Assembly: GCA_041738285.1 (NCBI GenBank)
Contig: JBGSQB010000090.1
Location: 1 to 64,000, forward strand
DNA: 64,000 nucleotides
Origin: SZUA-521 sp041738285
GTDB taxonomy: Bacteria > Pseudomonadota > Gammaproteobacteria > Pseudomonadales > Azotimanducaceae
Reading direction: 5' to 3'
Shown: positions 51,762 to 60,849 of the stretch, piece after piece
Position numbering within the stretch: the first letter of the stretch is position 1
Layout: every line of letters starts with the position of its first letter
Program-made: the position numbers and the translations under genes
The notes under the pieces: model-generated
What the model was told of the DNA's origin: nothing
What the model saw: only the letters and a program-made list of their open reading frames with translations
Databases searched by the model: none

Positions 51762-52652
51762 ATGCGATTGCAACTGGCGATCAACGTCAAAGATCTGGAC
51801 GCAGCCATCGAGTTCTACACCCGGGCGTTCGGTGTGGCGCTCAACAAACGCGAGCCGGGCTATGCGAATCTGGTTCTCGAAAAACCGCCCGTGAAACTCG
51901 TGCTGTTTGAAAATCCGACCGCTGTCAATCAGCTCAATCATGTCGGTTTCGAAGTATTCGACGATGCCCAGGTCGAAGAAGCAGCGCAGCGTCTGAGTGC
52001 TGCGAACGTTGCAATTCAGAGGCAGGACTCTGAAGTGTGCTGCTTCGCCAAGCAGAACAAGGTGATCAGCTATGATCCCGACGGGATCATGTGGGAGTGG
52101 TATCGCGTGCTGGAAGACTCGAAAACGTTCTTCGCCGAGCCTGACAGACGACGCGTCGGCGCGCAGTTGTTGCGGATGACGAGTCAGATCCGCTCGGCAC
52201 GCGCCAGCGATGTCGAGCGGCTCACCGAGATCGCGATTGCGGCCAAGTCACATTGGGGGTACTCGAAGACGTTCATTGAGGCGTGCCGTGCGGAACTGAC
52301 GGTCACGGCGCGCGACGTGTCGAGACTGACGGTGGCGGTTGCCGAGTGCGATGGAACAGCAGTCGCGTTCAGCGCAATCGAGTGGCTCGCGGATAGCCGC
52401 GCAGAGCTCGATGCGCTATTCGTTGATCCTGCCTTCATCGGTCATGGGATCGGTCGCGCCCTCACGGCCGATCTCCTCGCGGTTGCGGCCGCGCGAGGCG
52501 TTCACACGATCGAGATACAAGCAGATCCGAACGCGGCGGGGTTCTACGAGGCCATGGGCGCGCGCCGTGTCGGCGAGCGCGTGAGTGCAAGCATTCCCGG
52601 TCGCATGCTGCCGCTGTATGAATTAGCCGTGTCGGCGCCTACCGAAGTTTGA
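51762..52652 (+). CDS. CadI/ArsI-type VOC domain fused to a GNAT acetyltransferase
   Basis: 296 residues in two parts. Residues 1-125 match CadI/ArsI: RLQLAINVKDLDAAIEFYTR, YANLVLEKPPVKLVLFENP, LNHVGFEV (His60), the Cys pair CC at 93-94, and DPDGIMWEWYRVLEDSKTF (Glu112). As in CadI the first metal ligand is Gln4 rather than the His of ArsI. Residues 141-292 are a GNAT domain (IRSARASDVERLTEIAIAAK, SHWGYSKTF, VDPAFIGHGIGRAL, PNAAGFYEAMGARRVG). GGAG precedes ATG. ArsI cleaves methyl-As bonds and ArsN-type GNATs acetylate arsenicals, so the fusion suggests organoarsenical or metal resistance; the link with ArsR supports it. Confidence 0.85.
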   Translation: MRLQLAINVKDLDAAIEFYTRAFGVALNKREPGYANLVLEKPPVKLVLFENPTAVNQLNHVGFEVFDDAQVEEAAQRLSAANVAIQRQDSEVCCFAKQNKVISYDPDGIMWEWYRVLEDSKTFFAEPDRRRVGAQLLRMTSQIRSARASDVERLTEIAIAAKSHWGYSKTFIEACRAELTVTARDVSRLTVAVAECDGTAVAFSAIEWLADSRAELDALFVDPAFIGHGIGRALTADLLAVAAARGVHTIEIQADPNAAGFYEAMGARRVGERVSASIPGRMLPLYELAVSAPTEV

Positions 52653-52758
52653 ATTGCGTCACACATTGACGTATCTGGGGCGTCGAATCCTCGCCAGGTC
52701 ACAGCACGCTGTTGGTAGGTTCACGAAACTGACGGTGACCCTTCGTCACGTGACCCCA

Positions 52759-53334
52759 ATGGCTCGATGGAACGAGGACGGGTTCACCGGACTCATCACG
52801 CCGCACCTCGATCGAATGTACCGGCTGGCCTATCGCCTGGCGGGCCGGCGCGCTGATGCCGAAGACCTGCTGCAGGACGTGCTCTCGAAGCTCTATGAGC
52901 GGCGCGCCGAACTGAGCAGTATTCGGGCGCTTGCACCCTATCTTGGGCGCGTGCTCTACAACCAGTTCATCGACGATCGCCGTCGCTACGGGCGTCTGCC
53001 CATCAAGCTGGTTGGTTCCACCGACGTTGCGACGATTGCGGAGGCGCGTGCGCGCGGACCCGAAGCGCAGGCGGTACAAGCGCAAGTCGACGCCGGTGTG
53101 ACACAGGCGCTGGCCCGGCTCTCGGAAGCGCATCGCGTGGTCGTTCTGCTGGCGGACTCGGAAGGCTATTCGCTTCCGGAAATCGAAGCTTTGACCGGTA
53201 TCGCTCTGGGCACGCTGAAGTCGAGGCTCCATCGAGCCCGGGCGCGCCTGCGAGAAATTCTCGGATCCGATAAAACCCTTTCGGCCAATCCATCGTTGAA
53301 GCCCGTGGAAGGAGCGAAAAGCGATGCCTTGTAA
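52759..53334 (+). CDS. ECF-type RNA polymerase sigma factor
   Basis: 191 residues from ATG 52759 (GTG 52750 is possible). Region 2: RMYRLAYRLAGRRADAEDLL with QDVLSKLYER; region 4: ALARLSEAHRVVVLLADSEG and SLPEIEALTGIALGTLKSRL with HRARARL. No region 3, so ECF class. It overlaps the anti-sigma gene by 11 nt, which keeps the two proteins in ratio. Upstream sequence may hold an autoregulated promoter but none was assigned. Target stress unknown. Confidence 0.92.
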   Translation: MARWNEDGFTGLITPHLDRMYRLAYRLAGRRADAEDLLQDVLSKLYERRAELSSIRALAPYLGRVLYNQFIDDRRRYGRLPIKLVGSTDVATIAEARARGPEAQAVQAQVDAGVTQALARLSEAHRVVVLLADSEGYSLPEIEALTGIALGTLKSRLHRARARLREILGSDKTLSANPSLKPVEGAKSDAL

Positions 53335-53953
53335 CGAGCTTACACGACAACTCGACGACTTCATGGATGGTGCCCTGACGGCGCTCGCGTCCGAGGCGCT
53401 GAGGCGCCATGTGGAGTCGTGCGCGGATTGCCAAGCGGTTCATGCCGCCGAGCGTTCGCTGCGGTCATCACTGGCCCGATTGCCTGTGGACGCGCCTGGT
53501 CCCGACTACTACGAGCGTGCTCTGGCCTTCGCTCGCCGGCAGCGTCGACGCACCGATCCGCGACGATCGTCGCGGTTCGGCTCGTTTGCGCTGGCGGCGG
53601 TGGCGACGATGGTGATCGCCATCGGCTTGGCCACACTCTCGGATCGCATCGCTCCTTCCGCAAGCATTCCGGAAGTGACCATCACATTGGAAGCCGAGAG
53701 TTCGGTCAATCTCGTGTTCTCCACGGCGACCGCACTGGCGGATGCAAGGGTGTCGCTCGAACTGCCCGACGGCATCGAAGTCGTGGGTCATCCCGGCAAG
53801 CGCGCACTTGCCTGGACGACGGACCTGCGCCCCGGGAAGAACGCGCTGCGACTTCCACTGGTCGCCCATATCGCGGTGAACGATGAGTTGATCGCACGGA
53901 TTCGTCACGACGGTGAAGAGTCCGAGTTTCGAATGCGAGTGCGCGTGATCTGA
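53324..53953 (+). CDS. Transmembrane anti-sigma factor with zinc-binding ASD motif
   Basis: 209 residues. N-terminal anti-sigma domain with HxxxCxxC: His29, Cys33, Cys36 (RHVESCADCQAVH). A basic stretch (RRQRRRTDPRRSSR) then one membrane helix at about 86-107 (FALAAVATMVIAIGLATL), then a periplasmic beta domain (about 115-209; VTITLEAESSVNLVFSTA, RIRHDGEESEFRMRVRV). The periplasmic part may sense envelope state. The gene overlaps the sigma factor gene and is followed by a small lipoprotein gene. Confidence 0.9.
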   Translation: MPCNELTRQLDDFMDGALTALASEALRRHVESCADCQAVHAAERSLRSSLARLPVDAPGPDYYERALAFARRQRRRTDPRRSSRFGSFALAAVATMVIAIGLATLSDRIAPSASIPEVTITLEAESSVNLVFSTATALADARVSLELPDGIEVVGHPGKRALAWTTDLRPGKNALRLPLVAHIAVNDELIARIRHDGEESEFRMRVRVI

Positions 53954-53986
53954 TCGCGCTGTATTCAGATTTTTGGAGTTACGACC

Positions 53987-54157
53987 ATCAAGACGAATTC
54001 TTTCCTTCTGAGTGCAGCCATTTCTGCAGCGCTACTCGCGTGTCCCGGCTGCACCGACAGCGGCATCACGATGGACATCGTCGATGACGTCGACTCGATC
54101 GATGCGTGGGAGATTGACATCGGTGACGCCGAGGACGGCAAGGACGATCCTGGCTAG
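53987..54157 (+). CDS. Small acidic lipoprotein with an AUC start
   Basis: 56 residues. No ATG, GTG or TTG is available for the full frame, but ATC 53987 stands 8 nt after a clean GGAG (53975-53978). From it the peptide reads as a lipoprotein: KTNSFLLSAAISAALLAC with lipobox LLAC (Cys19), then a short acidic body (DIVDDVDSIDAWEIDIGDAE) ending DDPG. A gene of normal design with a rare AUC start is the best reading; a single base change from ATG, or a sequencing error, is the alternative. It ends 3 nt before the convergent ligase stop and belongs to the sigma/anti-sigma operon. Confidence 0.5.
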   Translation: MKTNSFLLSAAISAALLACPGCTDSGITMDIVDDVDSIDAWEIDIGDAEDGKDDPG

Positions 54158-54160
54158 ACC

Positions 54161-55675
54161 TCAACCGACGTTGCGGTCGCTGCCTTCCCAGAACGGTGCG
54201 CGCAGCTCCCGTTTCAGAACTTTGCCGGGTCCTGACTTGGGCAAGGGCTCATTGCGAATGTCGATGCCCTTCGGCACTTTGTAGCCAGCGATGTGCTCGT
54301 GACAGAACGCGATCAGTTCCGTCGGATCGACGTTGTGGTGTTCGGGTCGGGGAACTACGACCGCGTGCACGGCCTCGCCCCACTTTTTGTCCGGCACACC
54401 GAACGCGGCCGCTTCGAGCACGGCAGGGTGTCGGTACAACACGTCCTCGATCTCGGTCGAGTACACGTTCTCACCGCCGGTGACGATCATGTCCTTGCTG
54501 CGATCGACCAGGAACACATAGCCGTCTTCGTCCATGTACCCGAGATCACCGGTCCAATAGGCACCGTTCTTGAGTACGGCTGCGGTCTGCTCCGGCTTGT
54601 TCCAGTAGCCCCGCATGACGTTGGGTCCACGCACCACCACTTCGCCGACTTCCCGACGTGCAACCTCGTTGCCGTCCGCATCCAGGATGCGCACATCGCA
54701 TCCCGGCATCGACTGACCGCAGGACCGCGCAAGGGGGCTGTCGATGAGCGCTTGTTCGTCGAGTAGCGCGGTGCACAGCGGTGACAGCTCCGTGGCGCCA
54801 TAAACCTCCGCGAGAGCTGCTGTGGGGAAGGCCTGGTGTGTTCTGCGGATGACCTCGGTCGCAATCGGTGACCCGCCGTGCGCGATAGCACGCAGACTGT
54901 CGACTTTGCGCGGCCGCGCGAACTGCTCCTCGGCCATGGCGGCGAGCATCGTGGGCACACCAAGGGTTACGGTGATGCCGTGCTTCTCGATCAGGTCGAG
55001 TGCCTTGCCCGGATCGAATGCTGCGAGCGTCACCTGGCATCCTGTCGTCCAGATATTGGCGAGAACGGCATTGGAACCAGCGGCATGAAACAGCGGCGCC
55101 ATCACCAGCACGTGATCGTCGGGATACTGCGGGCAGCAGGCGAGCCAATGATAGGTGTTGGCGATGAGGTTTCGGTGCGACAGCATCACGCCTTTCGATG
55201 CGCCGGTTGTGCCACCGGTGTAGAAGAGCCCCGCGAGGTCGTTCTCAGTGACGCCGTTGCCCAGCGGATATTCCTTGGCGCCGGCAATGAGTTTTTCGTA
55301 GCCGTCGGGCATGGTGATGACGTGGGCAACGAGATCCTTGAAGGGTTTCGGGTCGCGGTCGGTGATCAGCACCTTGGCGCCGGAATCCTTGATGGCGTAC
55401 ATCAATTCCGGTTGTGCGTGACGGGTGTTGAGCGGCACGACGACCAGACCACCCGCTGGGACACCGACGTAGGTTTCGACGTATTGGTGCGAGTTGGCAG
55501 CGAGAATGGCCACGCGATCGCCGTCATCGAGCCCCAGGGCGCGCAATCCACCGACCAGGCGCGCCGCACGCGTCTGCAGTTGGGCGAAGGTAATCTGCGC
55601 GGTCTCGGACACCAGTGCGACCTTTGATGGTGCTACCTGGATGGCCCGGCGCAGCGGGTCGGCGAATGTGGTCAT
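54161..55675 (-). CDS. Long-chain acyl-CoA ligase (FadD-like, ANL family)
   Basis: 504 residues. AMP-binding LFYTGGTTGASKGVMLSHRN, VYGATELSPLC, GDLGYMDEDGYVFLVDRSKD and the C-terminal LPKSGPGKVLKRELR with the catalytic Lys. The TYHWLACCPQYP segment after the P loop is that of the medium/long-chain or aromatic acid group. It starts 21 nt after the RND pump stop, so it is possibly the last gene of the adaptor-RND-ligase operon, an unusual mix that may point to one lipid-like compound. Confidence 0.9.
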   Translation of the reverse strand: MTTFADPLRRAIQVAPSKVALVSETAQITFAQLQTRAARLVGGLRALGLDDGDRVAILAANSHQYVETYVGVPAGGLVVVPLNTRHAQPELMYAIKDSGAKVLITDRDPKPFKDLVAHVITMPDGYEKLIAGAKEYPLGNGVTENDLAGLFYTGGTTGASKGVMLSHRNLIANTYHWLACCPQYPDDHVLVMAPLFHAAGSNAVLANIWTTGCQVTLAAFDPGKALDLIEKHGITVTLGVPTMLAAMAEEQFARPRKVDSLRAIAHGGSPIATEVIRRTHQAFPTAALAEVYGATELSPLCTALLDEQALIDSPLARSCGQSMPGCDVRILDADGNEVARREVGEVVVRGPNVMRGYWNKPEQTAAVLKNGAYWTGDLGYMDEDGYVFLVDRSKDMIVTGGENVYSTEIEDVLYRHPAVLEAAAFGVPDKKWGEAVHAVVVPRPEHHNVDPTELIAFCHEHIAGYKVPKGIDIRNEPLPKSGPGKVLKRELRAPFWEGSDRNVG

Positions 55676-55696
55676 TTCTTCCTCCTCGATCGATGT

Positions 55697-58600
55697 TCAG
55701 GCAATTGCCGGAACGGGGGGCGCATCCTCGTCCTTCTGCAATGCCGCGAGGCGCGGCGTGCGCCGCACCAGATAGGTGTACATGGTGGGCACCACGAACA
55801 ACGTGAACAGTGTACCCACCGACATGCCGCCGACAATCACCCAGCCGATGTCATGGCGCGATTCCGCGCCGGGCCCGGACGCCGTTGCCAGAGGCATGGC
55901 ACCGAGCACCATGGCGCCGGTCGTCATCAGTATCGGTCGCAGGCGCATGGCACTTGCTTCTATGACCGCCTCGGTCAGTGCCTTGCCCTGGGCCCGCAAC
56001 TGATTGGAGAACTCGACGATCAATATGCCGTGCTTGGTAATCAGTCCGACCAGTGTAATGAGGCCGATCTGACTGAAGATGTTGATGGTGCCGCCGGTGA
56101 GCGTGAGCGCGAGCAGGGCGCCGCTCAACGCCAGCGGCACGCTGAACATGATGACAAAGGGCGATACGAAACTCTCGAACTGCGCGGCAAGAACGAGGTA
56201 GATGAACACGAGAGCGAGACCGAATGTGATGTACGCCTTCGCGGATGCTTCCTTGAACTCCCGGGCGACACCTTCGTAGTCGTATTGGACGGTCGGTCCC
56301 ATCACGTCCTTGGCAGTGCTCTCGAGTACCGTCAGTGCTTCGCCCAGCGTGTGGTCGGGGCCCACGCTCGCCGTGATCCGGGCTGAGCGCATTTTGTTGA
56401 AGTGGTTGAGTTCGCGCGGTGCAACCGCTTCGCGAACTTCGACCAGGTTCGACAACTGAATCATCGAGCCGTCGGCGCCACGCACATAGATGTTGGTGAG
56501 GTCGTCCGGGTTGCGGCGATCGACGTCCGCCACTTGAAGTTTGACGTCGTACTGCTCGTTGTTGCGCTTGAACCGGGTTACCTCGCGACCGCCCAGCATG
56601 GTTTCGAGCGTGCGGCCGATGTCCGCGACGCTGACGCCCACGGCCGCCACCTTCTCGCGTTTGACGTCCACTTTGATCTCGGGTTTGTTCAGCTTGAGGT
56701 CGGTATCCGTGTTGACGATCGACGGATCAGGCTCTACGCGCGCGAGGATTTCCTGAACGGATTTGTCGAGCGCCTCGTAGCTGTCGGTGGTTTGCAGCAC
56801 GAACTGAATCGCCTGGGCGCCGCCGCTGGAGGCGCCCAGCGATTGCGGAGTCATCGTGAACGCCCGGATGCCGGGAATCGACATCACTTTGGGCAACATC
56901 TCCCGGGCGATATCCTGGGACGAGCGTGTGCGCTCCTGCCAGGGTGTGAGCGATACGTAGGAGATCATGTTGGTGACCGTCGGGCGTCCCATGATCATCA
57001 TGTAGCGCACCACCTCCGGGGTCGATTGGTAGATCTCGTCGATCTGCCACGCGTATGAGTTGAGGTACTCGAGGGTCGCGCCTTCCGGGGCGCTCGCAAA
57101 CGACATGACTGTGCCGCGATCTTCCATCGGGGCGAGTTCCGTCGGCAGGCCACGCAGGAGCACGGCCGAGGCGCCGCCGAGCAGCAACATCATCACGATC
57201 ACAATGGGACGCGCCGTAAGACTTGCGCGCAGAGTCCTTCGGTAGATGCTGCCGAGGCCTTCGAGCAGCCGCTCGCCGAAGTTGAAGAACGCGCCATGGC
57301 GTGGCTCATGCTTGAGAATGCGCGATGCAAGCGTTGCGGAGAGCGTCAGTGCCACGAACCCGGAAACGATCACGGCGCCTGCGAGCGTGAGCGCGAATTC
57401 GGTAAACAACATGCCGGTCTTGCCTTCGCTCAACGCGATGGGCGCAAACACGGCGGCCAGCGTGAAGGTCATGGCGACAATGGCAAACCCAATCTGTTTC
57501 GAGCCGACGAATGCGGCCTTGATCGGGTCCATGCCGGTCTCGATGTAGCGGTAGATGTTCTCGAGCATCACGATGGCGTCGTCCACGACCAGACCGATCG
57601 CCAGTACGAACGCGAGCAGGGTGAGCGTGTTGATCGAGAAACCGAAACTCCACATCAGTGCCAGACTGCCGACGAGCGCGATGGGTATGGTGACCAGGGG
57701 CACCAACGTGGCGCGCCAGTTGCGCAGGAACAGAAAGATCACCACCGCGACCAGTGCGATGGCTTCGAAGATGGTGAGGAAGACGCGATCGATCGACTCC
57801 TGCACGAAGATCGCCGAGTCGTAGCCGATGTCCACCTGCATGCCTTCCGGCAGGATGCGATTGAGTTCGAGTAACTCCGCTCGCGCGGCGGCGGCGACCT
57901 CGAGCGGATTGGCGGTGGATTGCTTGACGAGGCCCAGGCCAATGGCACGACGGCCACTCGCCCGCGACATGTTGCGCACTTCCTCGGCGCCGATTTCGAC
58001 GCGCGCGACTTCACCGAGCCGCACCAGATAACCACCCGCGTCCTTCAGAATGATCTGTTCGAACTGCTGTGGCGTACGCAGATCGGTTTCCGACAGCACC
58101 GTGAACTCGCGGTCGGTACTTTCGATGCGGCCAGACGGCACTTCGACGTTTTGCGCGCGCAGCGCGGCTTCGACATCGGCGGGAGTGAGTTCGTACGCAG
58201 CCAGGCGTGCGCGATCGAGCCAGATGCGCATGGAGTATCTGCGCTCGCCCATGATGATGAGCTGAGCGACACCGGGCAGCACCTGCAGGCGATCCTTGAC
58301 GATACGGTCGGCGTAGTCGGTCAGTTCCATCTCGTCATGGCGATCCGAATTGATCGCCATGTACATGATGGGCGTTGCGTCGGACTCGGTCTTGGCGACG
58401 ATCGGATCTTCTGTTTCGCGTGGCAGCAGGCTGCGCGCGCGCGCCACCCGATCACGCACGTCGTTGGCCGCGATGTCAGGGTCCTTGTCGACAGTGAAGA
58501 GAATGGAGATCTGGGAGAACTCGGCGCGACTGATGGAACTGATGTAGTCGATGCCTTCGATGCCGGAGATGGCGTCCTCGAGTGGCGTCGTTACCTGGGA

Positions 58601-58780
58601 CTCGATGATCTGGGCGTTGGCGCCGGGGTAGTAGGTCGTGATGCTCACGATCGGATCGTCGATGTCCGGATATTCGCGAATGGTCAGTCGGTCCCACGCG
58701 ATCAGACCCAGCAGCAGAATGAGCAGGTTGCCGACTGTCGCTAGTACCGGTCGGCGAATCGCGAGATCCGACAGGATCAT
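55697..58780 (-). CDS. RND efflux permease (AcrB/MexF family)
   Basis: 1027 residues from ATG 58780, which overlaps the adaptor stop (ATGA). HAE-1 type features: the start LSDLAIRRPVLATVGNLLIL, REYPDIDDPIVSITTYYPGA, the proton relay AIGLVVDDAIVMLENIYRYI in TM4 (Asp407/408 equivalent), the two large periplasmic loops and VLAAQFESFVSPFVIMFSVP. Twelve membrane helices. It exports hydrophobic or amphipathic compounds with an adaptor and an outer membrane channel; the channel is not encoded nearby. Confidence 0.95.
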   Translation of the reverse strand: MILSDLAIRRPVLATVGNLLILLLGLIAWDRLTIREYPDIDDPIVSITTYYPGANAQIIESQVTTPLEDAISGIEGIDYISSISRAEFSQISILFTVDKDPDIAANDVRDRVARARSLLPRETEDPIVAKTESDATPIMYMAINSDRHDEMELTDYADRIVKDRLQVLPGVAQLIIMGERRYSMRIWLDRARLAAYELTPADVEAALRAQNVEVPSGRIESTDREFTVLSETDLRTPQQFEQIILKDAGGYLVRLGEVARVEIGAEEVRNMSRASGRRAIGLGLVKQSTANPLEVAAAARAELLELNRILPEGMQVDIGYDSAIFVQESIDRVFLTIFEAIALVAVVIFLFLRNWRATLVPLVTIPIALVGSLALMWSFGFSINTLTLLAFVLAIGLVVDDAIVMLENIYRYIETGMDPIKAAFVGSKQIGFAIVAMTFTLAAVFAPIALSEGKTGMLFTEFALTLAGAVIVSGFVALTLSATLASRILKHEPRHGAFFNFGERLLEGLGSIYRRTLRASLTARPIVIVMMLLLGGASAVLLRGLPTELAPMEDRGTVMSFASAPEGATLEYLNSYAWQIDEIYQSTPEVVRYMMIMGRPTVTNMISYVSLTPWQERTRSSQDIAREMLPKVMSIPGIRAFTMTPQSLGASSGGAQAIQFVLQTTDSYEALDKSVQEILARVEPDPSIVNTDTDLKLNKPEIKVDVKREKVAAVGVSVADIGRTLETMLGGREVTRFKRNNEQYDVKLQVADVDRRNPDDLTNIYVRGADGSMIQLSNLVEVREAVAPRELNHFNKMRSARITASVGPDHTLGEALTVLESTAKDVMGPTVQYDYEGVAREFKEASAKAYITFGLALVFIYLVLAAQFESFVSPFVIMFSVPLALSGALLALTLTGGTINIFSQIGLITLVGLITKHGILIVEFSNQLRAQGKALTEAVIEASAMRLRPILMTTGAMVLGAMPLATASGPGAESRHDIGWVIVGGMSVGTLFTLFVVPTMYTYLVRRTPRLAALQKDEDAPPVPAIA

Positions 58781-59871
58781 GAGCCGGTCTCCGATCCGGT
58801 CGGTGCGTCGGTCTTGGCGGCGACGTCCTCGACCACACGTACGGTAGCGCCATCGCGAAGATTCAACTGGCCGGCAGTGACGACGACGGCGTCGTTGTCG
58901 AGGCCCGCGAGGATCTCTACGCGCGCGTCCTGGCGCTTGCCGACCGTTACTTCCGTGTAGACGGCGCGACCATCGATGATGCGATAGACGAAGTGTCGGT
59001 CGCCCTGGGGGACGATGGCGTCCTCCGGCACGAGGATGGCGCTGGCGGCGCTGTCGACGATGAGCGACACGCGACAGAAGAGGCCGGGCCGCAGTTCGAG
59101 TTCGGGGTTCGGCAACCGCGCCCGTACCACTACCGCGCGGCCGTTGACGTCTACCTGAGGCTCGATCGCATAGACGCTGCCTTCGAAGGTGCGGCTGGGG
59201 AATGCATCCACACTGATGTCGATGGTCTGGCCGACGGCAACCCGCGGCAGGTGTACTTCGCCGACTCTGAAATCGACCTTGAGGGCGTCGATTTCCGACA
59301 GACTCACGATCGGATCGCCGGCCGCGACGTAGTCGCCGGCGCTGACAACGCGCAGTCCAACCAGACCTGCGAACGGCGCGGTGATGCGCGTCTTGTCGAG
59401 CCGTGCGCGCGCCAGCGCAAGCGATCCCTCGCTGGCTTGTAGCAGCGCAAGGGTTCGGTCCCGCTCCTCGATCGATGCGGCGCGCTTCTGCACCAGCTGA
59501 TCGGCGCGTTCGAAGGCCAGTTCCGCGAGCGCCCGGTTGGCGGCCTTCTCCTGGACCTCGGCCTGATACACCGAGTCTTCCAGTTGGACCAGCAGGGAAC
59601 CTTGTTTGACGCGTTGGCCTTCGTCGAAGCCGATGCGTGCGATGCGACCGGCAATCTCGGGGCTGACGATGATGCTCTCGTTGGCGCGCAACGTGCCGAC
59701 GGCCTGGACGCTGCGCACCACGAGACCAATTTCCACGGCATCGGCTTCCACGGCCGGCGGGGGCATCTGCCAGCCGCCGCGTGCAGGGGCATCGTCGTTG
59801 CTGCGCGCAAGCCAAAGGAGCGCGGCGACGCCAGCGATGAGCAAAGTGATGGCCGCGAACCAGATCTTCAT
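58777..59871 (-). CDS. RND periplasmic adaptor (AcrA/MexE family)
   Basis: 364 residues from ATG 59871; the longer frame to 60492 is a shadow over the LmbE gene. N-terminal anchor (KIWFAAITLLIAGVAALLWL), lipoyl halves (VGTLRANESIIVSPEIAGRI and ITAPFAGLVGLRVVSAGDYV), coiled coil (about 105-160; ANRALAELAFERADQLVQKR), beta barrel (VDFRVGEVHLPRVAVGQTID). It would pair with the RND pump encoded downstream. The ribosome site is weak. Confidence 0.92.
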   Translation of the reverse strand: MKIWFAAITLLIAGVAALLWLARSNDDAPARGGWQMPPPAVEADAVEIGLVVRSVQAVGTLRANESIIVSPEIAGRIARIGFDEGQRVKQGSLLVQLEDSVYQAEVQEKAANRALAELAFERADQLVQKRAASIEERDRTLALLQASEGSLALARARLDKTRITAPFAGLVGLRVVSAGDYVAAGDPIVSLSEIDALKVDFRVGEVHLPRVAVGQTIDISVDAFPSRTFEGSVYAIEPQVDVNGRAVVVRARLPNPELELRPGLFCRVSLIVDSAASAILVPEDAIVPQGDRHFVYRIIDGRAVYTEVTVGKRQDARVEILAGLDNDAVVVTAGQLNLRDGATVRVVEDVAAKTDAPTGSETGS

Positions 59872-59930
59872 GTGGCGGCGGGCAATGGGTGGATCGGCAT
59901 TATAGGCACAAGCGCACGCAGGCCCGCCGT

Positions 59931-60707
59931 TCAGCTGATCGCCGGTGGGAACAGGGCACCCATTTCCTCGGGCCGGGGCCGGCGACCGTATTCGGACAGT
60001 TCGAATGCCTCGGCGAGCCGCATGGCCGGTGCAAAACGCCGCGCTACCCGGCCGGCATTGGCACGGTGAAACTCGGCGAGCCACAGACGCCGATCGACCG
60101 GGTTGGCTGGCACCGAAGCGGAACGGTCGAGCGTGTGGGGAATCCACTCGTACACTTGCGAGACGTGGGCATCGAGCATGGCGATGACGGTGTCGAAGAC
60201 GGGTTCGATGTCGATGCATGCATCCGCGCGAAACGGCGATGGTAGCGAGAAGAAGTCGGCGAATGTGGCGACAACCGGGTCTGCGCGCAGGGGTGGTGTG
60301 GAAGGCACCACATTGGGCACGCGCACCATGTAACAGGCATCCCGCACCAGCGATGCGACCGCGCGATGATCGGGGTGGTAGTCGGCTGTACGGTGAGTCA
60401 GGACGAGGTCGGGCGCGAAGCTGCGCATCGATTCGATGACGCGCGTGCGAAGGGAGAGCGTTGGTTCGATTTCCCCATCGGGTACTTGCCAAACCTCGAC
60501 GTCGGCACCGATCACCGCAGCGGCGCGTTCAGCCTCCTGCAGGCGGCGCTTGGCAAGATCGGCCCGTGGCATCGAGTGATGACCGGCGGAGCCGTCACTG
60601 ACAGAGACCAGTCGCACCGTACTGCCGCGCGCAGCATGAATTGCGAGCAATCCAGCGGCGTGGAATTCGGCATCGTCCGGATGAGCACCGAACACGAGCA
60701 CACGCAT
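59931..60707 (-). CDS. LmbE/PIG-L family deacetylase
   Basis: 258 residues. Zinc motif AHPDDAEFHAAGLL (His, Asp, Asp) and the second His in YHPDHRAVASLV. The family removes N-acetyl groups from GlcNAc-type conjugates, as in mycothiol or bacillithiol synthesis and antibiotic tailoring. It is in front of the RND adaptor gene on the same strand, about 60 nt away. A hydrolase of an N-acetylated sugar or amine is the safest call. AGGGGG lies upstream of the ATG. Confidence 0.9.
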   Translation of the reverse strand: MRVLVFGAHPDDAEFHAAGLLAIHAARGSTVRLVSVSDGSAGHHSMPRADLAKRRLQEAERAAAVIGADVEVWQVPDGEIEPTLSLRTRVIESMRSFAPDLVLTHRTADYHPDHRAVASLVRDACYMVRVPNVVPSTPPLRADPVVATFADFFSLPSPFRADACIDIEPVFDTVIAMLDAHVSQVYEWIPHTLDRSASVPANPVDRRLWLAEFHRANAGRVARRFAPAMRLAEAFELSEYGRRPRPEEMGALFPPAIS

Positions 60708-60849
60708 CGTACAAACCCCCTACAGCTCCTTACCGCACTTTACAGCTTGGTACGTCGCGATGAGTAGACTGTGCGCCGTGGGAACGACGTCACGTTCCTT
60801 TCGTCAGTCGACGTTTGTACCGATGGATACAAGCAGTACAGGAGTAGGT

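Noticed and set aside
52177..52652. Separate GNAT gene starting at an internal ATG
   Set aside because: The frame is continuous from the CadI domain, and the ATG at residue 139 lacks a ribosome-binding site; a fusion is the better reading.
58781..59815. N-terminal extension of the RND pump
   Set aside because: It overlaps the adaptor gene and has shadow-type composition; ATG 58780 is the normal start.
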